Shown piece by piece: positions 53,969-64,000 of a DNA stretch of 64,000 nucleotides (its first letter is position 1; each line of letters opens with the position of its first letter). The stretch comes from Marsupella aquatica (Eukaryota > Marchantiophyta): positions 1,550,001 through 1,614,000 of the forward strand of contig OZ316897.1 in NCBI GenBank assembly GCA_973895155.1, read 5' to 3'. A program made the translations under genes and the position numbers. The notes beneath the pieces were generated by a model. The model was not told the origin of the DNA and ran no database searches. It was given only the letters and a program-made list of their open reading frames with translations.

Positions 53969-56681
53969 AAGTATGGGCTGCAGTTGAAGATCTCAGCTAA
54001 GAAGCCACAGCTAGCGAAACCGGTTCCGTTTTCGCTTGACGATGGAGAGGAGTACACTGTTGAGGATGATATTGCGCGAACAGTCCTCGAAGAAACAGGC
54101 TGCGCATGAGGTCTCTATACTCTGATTGGTGTGGTGAAATGCCTCTTTTCTCTTAAACTGACGGTTCTGTTTCCAAAGTTCAACAATTCTAACTGTGGAA
54201 GTAGGGTGATTTTGTACTCGTTGTCTCTCTGATGTGGTTATTTTTGGCGGGCGGTAATCTTGCATACCATGTTGGTAAGAGAAGATTTTGATCTTACAGT
54301 GTGTGGGCATGTCACAAGGCCTGCATCTCTTGGGGTTCCTCTCAGAAAAGCTTCCATAGAAACCCTAATCAACAGCCGAATAAGGTGACTTTGTTGTTGA
54401 ACGCTTGGACAAATCACACTCTTCAATGTATCTTCTTATTGTTTGTTAAAGACCAGACGATATACCATAGTTTTCTCTCCACTGGATGGGCCACGTTCTA
54501 TAAGTCATTCAATATGCAGCAGTCATTTAGAAGGACACTTTAACTCGATCGACATATATTCTATGTAGTTATCTTAAGTTTTAAACGCTAATTCACAATT
54601 CAAAAAGTGCACCATGTTTGTTGGCAAGAATATTGCTCTGGACCCTATTGAGCTACTTTTCATGTTAGTGAAGTATTTAGAAGCTCTACCAGATGAACTA
54701 ATGTCCTATCATGTTGTCGAATATAAAGTCCATAGGACTCCGACATGCTAGTCTATCTGTACTCTTACTACTAAACCCTAATTCATAACTAGCCACATAG
54801 TCGATGCTCTGAAGCGTCCGTCACATGGAGCCCTAGCTGATTAAGCCTAATTCATTCACTATAGGTCTTGCTGATAATCTCATTCCAAGTTGGTGGATCC
54901 ATATAAGCATTTGTCATATGCGTAACTCTAAGTCCCCTAGATCGCAACGCATTGAAAACGTACTGATTCATAAGGAATGGATTGGAACAGGTGGATGTAC
55001 AAATCAAGCAGGCTCTAGAGCAGGATGCAAGTGCATTTGATTATGATGGAGTTTATGATGAAGGGCCAGCAAGCGCAGCACTGAAAATATTCTGTATTTC
55101 GTAATGTGATGGCCAATGCTACTCGTTTCTGCATAGACAAAATGCTTTGTGGGCATTCCACAGTGTATGTTTCTAACACCAGTATCCAATTGCTACGATT
55201 GTTTGTGCAGCTGTGTCTGGGTAAATTATAATCACTAGCTAGTATTCCTGGTTTGGTGACTGTTCCGTGTGGATTGTACGATCTTCACGAGTTATGATGT
55301 TTCTGTCAACTTGAAGATCTCTTAGTTCTCTGCTCTATATTTCTGATGTGTATTGTCTGTCTGTGTATGGTCCTCTGCTTGCAGCCTAAATACTAAAAAA
55401 AGCTTATCGACATAGCGAAGGTGCGGCGAGGATAAGGATAAATTTGTGACAAGTTTGTACAAGAAAAAACTGATAGAGGTGGGCAACTGGAAGGATGAAG
55501 AATGCTTACGAGATCTTTGTGAAGAAGCTCATGAGGTACTTTCTCACTGCCCTTTTGCAACAGAACCTGCCTCCTGTTTCCTTTGCTTAGCTGGCGCTTC
55601 ATCCAACATCTTGCAAATAAGAGTAAGAAATTGTCTCATAGGCTGCACCTAGAAATGTTTCCCATCATAGCTGGACCAGGTCATGCCGTGGGTGTTGAAT
55701 ATATATATGTACAGTCTATTAGAGGTTTGTTATTGACCACTGACAAATGTTCCCGATACTTTGTAATCCTTAAATAATCACTTTGGCTTTCGACAATTTT
55801 AAGTGGATGCTTTTGGCTCTAATACGTCTCTAACAATGTCAATTGACCACAAAGAACTTTCTAGACTGAGCAATCAGCACATGATATTGTTATGTTATTC
55901 AATTGATAGCATCTGTAGAGAGGAAAGATTCCATACTTTGTATCATATGTGTACTACCCAGTCGATATCTTTGGTTAGCTTTGGGTGCGCATTGAATTGT
56001 TCCGTTGCGTCGTAGCTTTGGGGTCTCACTAGTCCGGTGGGAAGTAGCTTGTCTGCTAGAAGCTATCTTTCCGTGCAGTACTATTTATCAAAGTGGAACG
56101 GGAAAATTCACCTGCAGGATATTTAGGAACAGATTTTCTGACTCCAACACGAGCGTTGGAACATTGGTTAATGTATCGACCGTGGTGAATTTCTTTTGCA
56201 GATTTCTGGAAAGAAAGATATGAGTGATTTTTATCGTAACTTGCTCAAGAACAACGTAGCCGTCGGAGCTAGAAAGAAAATGGATCTGCGTAGTCATCCA
56301 GAAGAGACTCCAGCAGTTGTGTCACAAGCTTTATCTGAACTTCAACAAGAAAAGGAAACCTCTAATGACTGTGACAAACGAAGTAACACGGCTCAAAGAA
56401 GACACAGAGTCCAACAAGAGGACTCAGAGACCAGTTCTCCGTTAGCATCCCCTAAAAGCAAGCCAAACATTGATCAGTTGGCTGTAGAACTCCCTGACAA
56501 GGTATCCAATAAACCCCATACCAACCTTCCAGCGGGAAAAAACCAAAGTTCACCCACAGACCCTCCTAAGGTCGATGGACTTCCACTCAGTGCACCTGCT
56601 GGTGATCGGAAATCTAAGGAGGATGCCGTGGCTGCTGGTAGGGATAGGAATTTGGCTCGGAAGAGACAACGAAATGACTAG
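53969..56681 (+). pseudogene. NSRP1-like (nuclear speckle splicing regulator, DUF2040) gene remnant
   Basis: Four segments in order match this family. Segment 1 (53969-54106), KYGLQLKISAKK then DDIARTVLEE, is the N-terminus; no in-frame ATG precedes it. Segment 2 (54991-55062) has VDVQIKQALEQDASAFDYDG and VYDE. Segment 3 (about 55428-55535) has EDKDKFVTSLYKKKLIE and ends at a GT donor. Segment 4 (56202-56681) begins after TTTTGCAG with GKKDMSDFYRNLLKNNVAVG and continues as a long charged tail to a TAG. Segments 3 and 4 join in phase. The usual RKPKYI block between segments 2 and 3 was not found, and segment 1 ends in a TGA without a good donor. The family binds pre-mRNA splicing factors; this copy looks decayed. 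Confidence 0.6.
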
Positions 56682-57691
56682 TCTCATTGCGAGTGTACAG
56701 GACATCAATACTTCAATTTCGATGTGAATGCTCAAATTTGTTCTTTCATGCTCAACCGGAGCAGTATGTGCTATGCATATGGGTTTATGATCTCCAAGTT
56801 CTGAAATAGTTGGGCCTTCTTTTCAATCATCAACATTGGGAGAGAATCTGGATTTTACTTCCAACAAAGGACATCGGCTGAGTGCATCAGTTCAGATTGA
56901 AGTTCATGTCGCCATTTACATCTTGAACTTGAGGTCTGTTTTGTAGGTCCATTTGCTGCAATGTAACTGAACCTATTATGTCCCTGTACATCTGCAGTTC
57001 TACCGTGTGACTGTTTGTTCCTTCCATTTACATAGATTCTGGGTGTTGCTTAACACTTCTGCTAACCTGTCACCCAATTCTGCACGATTCTATTGGTACA
57101 TAAGTACATTCTAAAAAGGAATCGCATTCCCCAAACGTGTACATCTACAATGCCATCAGTTAACTTAGATGGATCCACTGTGATCCATTCCGGTATCCAA
57201 ATTGTGAAACTTTTTTCAATTTCTTCTCAAAAAGAGTATGAAAAAATGAGCTATACGCTTGGATGATCCCTAAACTTGTGCTCATATAGGATTCCCAAGT
57301 TTGCACGGGATTTATTCAAACAAACACGGATGGCATGGATTACAATGAAAAGGTGATTTCAGCATTTTGAAATGTCATCAGGTGCAAAGGTTGACCAGGA
57401 GATGTCATCTGATGTAAATGTCATCAGGTGCAAAGGTTGACCATTTCATCAAGTGAGCAGGCGGAGCTCCTGGCTATGGCGGCCAGGTAGGGCCATCGTG
57501 TGGGGATGAATCTGACTATGGTAGGGCCGTCGTATGGGGAGGAATCAGAGTAGGGAAACATTGTTAACGAAAGAGAAGCAAGATTACATGGCTCACTATG
57601 CCAAATTGAAACTAGAAGGAAAGGCGAATATCGAAGCAGAATGAACACAAAGATTCTGGGGCGAGAGAAAGCAAGTATACTGGCTTTCTCT

Positions 57692-57963
57692 GACATGGAA
57701 ACATTTCAGGAGATCTGAATCCCGATCTCAATCGCCGGGGGCGAGGCGGACAGGAGCACCACAAAGGAGAACCTTCGAAGAGGAGACCTAGAAGATGGTC
57801 AGGAGGTAATGCAGCGAAGACCGGGCAGACATGGAAACATTTCAGGAGATCTGAATCCCGATCTCAATCGCCGGGGGCGAGGCGGACAGGAGCACCACAA
57901 AGGAGAACCTTCGAAGAGGAGACCTAGAAGATGGTCAGGAGGTAACGCAGCGAAGACCGGGCA
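57692..57963. repeat. 137-bp tandem duplication
   Basis: GACATGGAAACATTTCAGG starts at 57692 and 57829; the copies are nearly identical. 56682-58390 otherwise contains no recognised gene. Confidence 0.93.
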
Positions 57964-58389
57964 GGAATGATGAACACCAGATCGAATCTTGACACAAGCA
58001 GGAACAACGCCTGGCAATAACACAGCTTGCACGATCATACACACAGTTATGGAGCTATTGCCGGAACCGAATGGAGAAGACATCAGGTTTGGTTTCAGGG
58101 ACCCAGAATGAAACCCGGAGGAAGATGATTCGTAAAGCTACCAAACGGAGGTAGAAGAACAGGAGGACCCATACGACCATAACTTAGATAAGGAAGCGGG
58201 CATGCATGTATCAGACGAAGATCTGCGTGAATAGCTTGCACCCCTTCCAAAGGTCCCAGGCGTTCCTTCTCCAGGTCTAAGAACTGAAAAATTAATTGTT
58301 GACAAAAACATCATGGCCAGCAGAATTCTGCATCTTCAGAACCGGGGAATCATATTCTACATTGTTGACATTAACCCATTCAGGGATTA

Positions 58390-58980
58390 CTTTGAAACTT
58401 GGGCTTTGAAACATGTTGTAATTGGTTTTTGAATGCAGATAGAGATGGAGCAAATCAAAGTGTTATCTAGGTACACTTTACTACTCGTTGTCTCAACACC
58501 AGCTGAACAGGAATCAATTCTGCTTGAGCCTACCTCCATATGGGGCGGAAGATGGTCGTGGCTATGCCCTGGACCCCGGATTTTGACTCGAATGAGGTCC
58601 ACTAAGGCTCCTGTCTGGGTTGATCTCCCTTTGCTTAATCCGGCTCTAGAATACTATGCAAACCAAATGCTTGCCAAAATTGGGACGGTCCTGTATGCAC
58701 AGACTGCCCAAGCGAGAAGTAAATTCTCTCACATTAGGGGATGCGTTCTTTGCAATCTCAACAAGGATTTAATTAGTGGAGTACATTGACTCGACCATTC
58801 CCAACGTGGGCAGCTATCAAGTTGATGTGATCTACCAAACCATTCCAGATGCTTGTTTTGCCTGCAAACAACCTGGGCACATTGCCAGGGACTGCAACAA
58901 TAAATCAGGAAAGGAGAAACCTGACAGCTCCACAAGGAGACAATCACACGAAGAAGCACAAGCAACAAAACACTAAGAAG
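58390..58980 (+). pseudogene. LINE ORF1 remnant with zinc knuckle
   Basis: Frame 1 to about 58785 shows PVWVDLPLLNPALEYYANQM, typical of the DUF4283 domain of plant LINE ORF1. After a frame change YIDSTIPNVGSYQVDVIYQ leads to CFACKQPGHIARDC, a CCHC knuckle, and a basic polar tail. It differs from the ORF1 at 20494-22371, so it is a third LINE family. No ORF2 follows. Confidence 0.8.
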
Positions 58981-59338
58981 GGAGAGGTCAACAAGGACGG
59001 CTTTACCACTGTAAAGGGAAAGAGCGCACAAAGAGGGAATCAACGAGAAGGACAATGAACACAGACCTGCCGAAACTCAAAATCAGAATTTTTTTGAGGC
59101 TCTGGCAACTCAAGTCAGGCTAGAAGAAGGAGACTAAGATAGAAGCTGAAAGCACCAGGAACGTGAGGCAGCAAAAATTGGCACTACCAGTACCCCTAGT
59201 GTGGAGGGTATATGTGTGTGTGTGGATGGGATGGGTTTTGTGGGTAATGGATTGGAGTTCTGATTATCTGCTCAGCCCCTGGTAGTCCACTTTGTGGCCC
59301 TGATTTAATCCTCTCTCCTTCCTGGTGCGGGTCCTTGT

Positions 59339-59392
59339 CGGATCCGTTGGGGCTCTCGGATCCGTTGGGGCTCTCGGATCCGTTGGGGCTCA
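59339..59392. repeat. 18-bp x3 tandem repeat
   Basis: GGATCCGTTGGGGCTCTC three times in a row. Confidence 0.93.
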
Positions 59393-59692
59393 CCCTGGTC
59401 TGGGTTCCCTACAGAAAAACTGTCACATTGGGATGGGGGGAGTCTAATTGTATTTCCTCCCCATTTCCATTCAAAACAAAAAGGACAACTACGAGGTTGT
59501 TGTGAGAGCGACTGAACCAATGGAAATGGAAAATATAAAGAACCCTGGTCTGGGTTCCCTCCAGAAAAATTGTCACATTGGGATGGGGGGAGTCTAATTG
59601 TATTTCCTCCCCATTTCCATTAAAGACAAATAGGATAACTACGAGGTTGTTGTGAGAGCAACTGAACCAATGGAAATAGAAAATATAAAGAA
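59393..59692. repeat. 150-bp tandem duplication
   Basis: CCCTGGTCTGGGTTCCCT starts at 59393 and 59543; copies are nearly identical. 59693-60242 shows no recognised gene. Confidence 0.93.
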
Positions 59693-60242
59693 TGCAGGAA
59701 AAGCCAACGCATCACCAAACAGGGGATGGGAGGCAGGAAGCTCTGGATCCCCCAAGCGACTGGAGATATCAATTAGACAACCTCCAAAATAAACCAAAAA
59801 AACCTGAATACTGGAGCCATATATCCCAAACTTTGCGAGCAACAAAAGGATGGTTGAGGTGATACCTGAAGAGATCCCATACAACCAATTGGGAAACTTT
59901 GGGAACATTGACTATTCATTTAAAAACAACTTTTAATCACTTTGCCACTAAAGATGTTCTAATTCACACTACACTGTTTGCCCTGTATTTATAAAAATTA
60001 TTTGTACATTTGGGCAAGAAAATTTGGACTTTGAGGGCTGAAAGGTGTACATTTTGAGATCAGTGTACATTTGGGAGAGAGAATTGGGCATTTGGGAACT
60101 TATTAAGTAAATAATATTTAGGGTTCAAACTATAAATTATTGAATGAATAAAACAAAATGACAAAGTTCAACAAAGGCAATAAGTGCTTAATATCATTCT
60201 TTATTAAAATTATAATAATAACCTACGACTCCAAGGTTGTGA

Positions 60243-61177
60243 CTAGAGAGACCAAAACCATTGCATAAAGTGTACACAAAGAGCTGGCCAAATTTTCTCA
60301 ATCATATACAAAATAGGAGAGTTTGCACGGTCTTGACCGATAGTCCTGACTTTTGCCCCAGAAAAGAGAGGCATGTGATAGCGAGTAGGCTCAAAACTTG
60401 GAATGGGTACAATGGGTGAAATCAAAGCAAAGAGTTCCTCAACAACTCTCAACATTGTGACAAATTTTTTGGGAAAGGTTGATCTCATATAGACCCACAA
60501 TCTGTCCACCAAAGTCCATTGTCCTTGAGTACTGAATTGAGGAGCATGGGGGTGGGCAACTGCTTTAGAGTTGAGAGGGGCAAGGCCCGGGCAAGGATGG
60601 GTTCAGGATAATTGTATGGAGGATTTGGGAGCACTCAACAGGTAACAGGGAAAACAGGCTTACAAAAGGGGGAGGGGAGTCCTTGAAGCCTTTATTAAAC
60701 CCTAAAACCCTCCTTTATTAAATATCCAAACTACGTTGAACACTCTTGGCCATCATAAAACCAAGGCAAAGTGTCAATTTTGGACTAACCCTCTAGAGAT
60801 CATATGGACATGCATTGTAATCAAATGACAAGTCAACGTTTGTGGATATACTCTTGGACAAATTTAAGGATCTTAGGGGGAATATTCAACCCTCGATCCA
60901 TAATATTTTGTTCTTTCATACCCAACTTAAATCCATACATTGCAGACAAAGCATATTGCCATGCAATAGAGACATTATTAAAAATAGGATCAATCTCTTG
61001 AATCAACTTTGGAACAGGATGGATACTTTTGCACTCCCAGACCTCCAGCATAATTGCGAGTAAAGTAGAAACTTCCCAATTCTGAACTTGCCTAGCAACC
61101 TTCAAAAAAAAGTGCATCCACATCTCAATCCACATCCTTGTGTGTATGTCCAACCATGAGAAAGACATCTGCACCAT
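60243..61177 (-). pseudogene. Unrecognised minus-strand coding remnants
   Basis: Two protein-like frames: 61177-60833 (WEVSTLLAIMLEVWECKS, WQYALSAMYGFKLGMKEQN) and 60512-60243 (VDRLWVYMRSTFPKKFVTML, RYHMPLFSGAKV). They lie in order on one strand with about 320 nt of stop-containing sequence between them. I do not recognise a family; both could be parts of one decayed gene or of a transposon protein. Confidence 0.35.
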
Positions 61178-61970
61178 TTCAAAGACTGTGATGCCTAGGC
61201 AAGAATCACTAGGACATTCAAGGGTTAAAACCTTGTTGTATATACTTATCTACATGCATAAGCTATCAGGTAAAAGGGAGAAAACTTAAACATTTAAGGG
61301 TACCCACAGAACCCAAGCCGAGGCCGGAAGTGAGGGTGTAGCAACAGCGGCTTTGGGTACGATTAGGGTTAGGGCACGCTTATGCACCAATCATCGGCAG
61401 TAGATTGTCAAGCGACCACATCACAATGGACAGAAGGGGGTAAGGACTGGCTTGCCATAATCAGTGGCTCATTCTCCGCTGCCGACAATCATCCTTCAAG
61501 GGGTGAACAAGTTGGCGCTTTATTAGTGAGATGCTTTTGAATAGGGATGCACATGGAGAATTTGGGTATGGGGAGCCCTTCCTGTGTGTGTTAGGGAATC
61601 CAAGGGGACAGTAGGAGGCCTTGAGAGTTCCAATAGAGGGAGGAAAGGTCCAAGGCAGTAGGGTTCACGAAACAAACTGCACATTACCAGGCACAAATTT
61701 GCACTCGGGCCTTAGTTCCTTTATAGTTGTGTGGGACTCTCAAGTTGCACATTCCCAGGTTCCAATTTGTAGTAGGGCCGCAGTTCCTTTATCATTGAGT
61801 GGGGCTCCTTGGTTTTTGGCTCTTAGATCTTCCTGGGGTTTTTTCCCGTGTTTTCTCCCCTTATATTGCGTCTCTCACATTTGGGATCCCGTCTCCAGGT
61901 TTGGCATTTGTTTTCCATTTATTTGGTCTCTAGCATTGGGTTAATATCTCCCCATTTGGCAAGTCTTGTG

Positions 61971-62190
61971 CTTTGGCAGGTGATATTTACTGTCTTATTC
62001 TTTGGCAGGTGATATTTTATTGTAATATGTCCTAGCTTGAACATGTCAGAGCTCATACTCATTTTGTTTCAATGATTAATCTTTGGAAGGTGACATTTAC
62101 TGGTCTTATTCTTTGGGAGGTGATATTTTATTGTAATATGTCCTGGCTTAAGCATGTCAGAGTGAGACTCATTTTTTTTCAATGACTAAT
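61971..62190. repeat. 110-bp tandem duplication in the right arm
   Basis: CTTTGGNAGGTGAYATTTACTG starts at 61971 and 62081; both copies contain ATTGTAATATGTCCT. The left arm has one copy. Confidence 0.85.
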
Positions 62191-63561
62191 TTCCTTTCTA
62201 ATCTCATGGGCTGGAGTTAAACATTCCATATTTTCATTTAGTAATTTGGATTCGCCAGTCACAAGACTTTTCTTAAAATCATTTGGACTAGAATTTTTCT
62301 GCCAATCAAAAGGCTATCCTAAAGTTCATTAGATTAGAATCTTACTGCCAATTAGAAGGCTTTTATTAAATTCATTGCAAGAGGGGAATAGATAGAAGGA
62401 CCACTTCCTTCGGACCAAACTCTTATTTGGCAGACAGTTTTTCTTAAATTTCTAGAATCTTACTGCCAATCCTTCAATCTCACTTCCAATCATAAGGCTT
62501 TTCTGGAGTTACTTTGCTTTGGACTACAATCTTGCTGCCAATCAGAAGGATTTTCTTGATACCTTTGCAATAATTCCTTGCAAAGGGTAGAACATAGATG
62601 GTGCAACTGGCCCCATCCTCCACGTCCACACGACAAAGAGGACCTCAGGTTGGAATACTAAGACCACAGATTTTGTACATCCACCAGAAATAGTTGTCAT
62701 TAGCATGGATATCCCCATTGTCTTCCCAGGTCTATGACTGTCATCAACTTCGTGAGATTGTAGATGTCTCACAGACCTGATTCGGCACTGAATGACGCTC
62801 TGAAACTATCCCGTGACAAACATTCACAGTAAACTTGCCAAACACTGTCCAATTGTCCGTGAAGATGATGAGAAAGACTGTACAATGGACCGAAGCATGA
62901 CACCTTCCTCAACTTCTGCATAAGTCGCTTCCACACTCAATCCTCCTTGATGTGCACATGAGGATGAGTCAAGACGTACAGACGTTGAGTAGAGGGTAGG
63001 AGCTAAGCCTCAGTTCAGATCCGTTTGACAAAAATGGCCAAGCGGGGAAGCAATGAGCCGAGAGATACTTGAATCGCAAGGAGGTACCAGCGATTAGATT
63101 TGCGCAATGACAGTGAGTTTTTTAATGGCAACTAGCATTCACTCCCCATCGCTAAAAATGTAGGCTGTATTCACCACACGCATGAAAAGTCCCATGACTG
63201 GTTTCGAGCAAATGCCCCAGGTATTTCCTTTCTTTGGATCATGTAAAACAATTTCTCAAAAAAGAAAGTACCATTGAACTGGAGATGGTGATTATGCTTC
63301 TAACTCATGGCCCAAAGCAATCTGCCAGGTTAAGAGAGGAGGCCTCTCTACATTCCTTCTTTCCTTGTCTATACTAAATAGCACTAAAAACTCCCAAATC
63401 AAGTTGAACTTAAATGTAACTACCCCCATACCTTAGTTGTGCGGTGAATGTCATTAGTGTGGCAGGTCCCTTGAAGTTCTTGCCAAAGCACTACTCGTAC
63501 AATCTAAACTAAAGCCTCTTTACATATTACACTCTTCTACTAAGATGATAAACCTTATCTC

Positions 63562-63606
63562 TCACAAGAAAAATCTCCTGCGGCTTGTGTCCATGTCCGC
63601 CTGCAG
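63562..63606 (-). CDS. RPF1: Terminal exon of a second RPF1 copy (partial gene)
   Basis: On minus, CTGCAG is followed by 39 nt encoding [12 protein letters not shown] and a stop. It is identical to exon 11 of the gene at 10513-15048 apart from the stop, TGA instead of TAA. The flanking intron and 3' sequence also match, as part of the inverted duplication. The remaining ten exons, if present, lie to the right of the window. It may be a full paralog or only a duplicated tail. Confidence 0.75.
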   Translation of the reverse strand: MQADMDTSRRRFFL

Positions 63607-64000
63607 TGCATAGCAAAATTGTTACAAACATATTAAATTTCAAATATATATGTTGTAAACTAAAGATTCCAAATGGCTGACAGAGGACTCTCAAGACGAG
63701 GGACTCTTGGAAAATAAAAAATTGTAATACGTCCTAAATAACTACGACAAAGATCATTTCCAATATGGGTGCCCTGCTGAAGCACACCGCAGCGATACTA
63801 ATAGCGAGGAACAACAAAAATTAGAATGTGAGCCCCCGCCACCTGGGGGTCGAATCCCGGTGTTTCCGTTGAACATGCTTCAATAAAAGCGCGCTTGGAA
63901 AGGGACGACAGATTGATGTATGCAACAGGGAAGAAGGACAGCACCATATCCTGTGGCACCAGGTACCTTCAGGTGCGGTACACTCGGCAATGTTGCTAAG

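Larger units (their letters stand above)
61545..64000 (-). repeat. Right arm of the large inverted duplication
   Basis: Reverse complement of 14634-16885 with about 10 percent divergence by eye. It has a 110-bp tandem duplication (61971-62190) not in the left arm, and fewer units of the left arm's arrays. It runs off the window, so its outer end is unknown. Confidence 0.93.

Overview
The window reads as nuclear DNA of a streptophyte (a land plant or charophyte-grade alga): an 11-exon spliced gene, CACTA and Copia elements, two LTR elements primed by initiator-Met tRNA, several plant-type LINE families and nested insertions. I cannot name the species. Nothing prokaryotic was seen, and no rRNA, tRNA or CRISPR.

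The best gene is RPF1 (ribosome production factor 1, Brix family) at 10513-15048 on +. All 11 exons can be joined in frame into about 352 residues. The promoter side carries a telo-box, as is usual for plant ribosome-biogenesis genes. The last intron, last exon and about 1.8 kb of 3' flank (14634-16885) recur inverted at the far right (61545-64000), including a 39-nt terminal exon differing at one base. A second, oppositely oriented RPF1 copy therefore probably continues beyond the right edge.

Layout: 1-440 CACTA transposase fragment; 1430-2151 fragment of a retroelement with a transposon-type ORF; 2640-7293 Copia element (-) split by a 2,760-bp solo LTR with a 5-bp target duplication; 7294-10366 no gene; 10513-15048 RPF1; 15049-16970 repeats of the inverted arm; 17875-20367 decayed LINE; 20494-24500 a second LINE with ORF1 and a truncated ORF2; 24510-25906 right end of a CACTA element inserted into a second copy of the solo LTR (25907-27891), itself abutting a third LTR element (27892-29441, -); 31973-32578 foldback element; 33655-35414, 36686-39812 and 44217-46466 three minus-strand ORFs that look like distant members of one gag-like family; 40342-42330 a spliced gene with a GRF-like motif and an N4/N6-methyltransferase-like motif; 47690-48230 an unrecognised broken ORF; 48820-51340 three tandem degenerate FCP1-like (NIF/HAD) phosphatase domains; 53969-56681 scattered exons resembling NSRP1; 58390-58980 LINE ORF1 remnant; 60243-61177 unrecognised minus-strand ORFs; 61545-64000 inverted arm.

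The window thus looks like one conserved housekeeping gene and the tip of its inverted duplicate, separated by about 45 kb of nested transposable elements and decayed gene fragments. The least familiar material is the gag-like ORF family with a recurring Met-Leu-x-Cys-x-Pro helix motif, the methyltransferase-like gene, and the triplicated FCP1-like domain.
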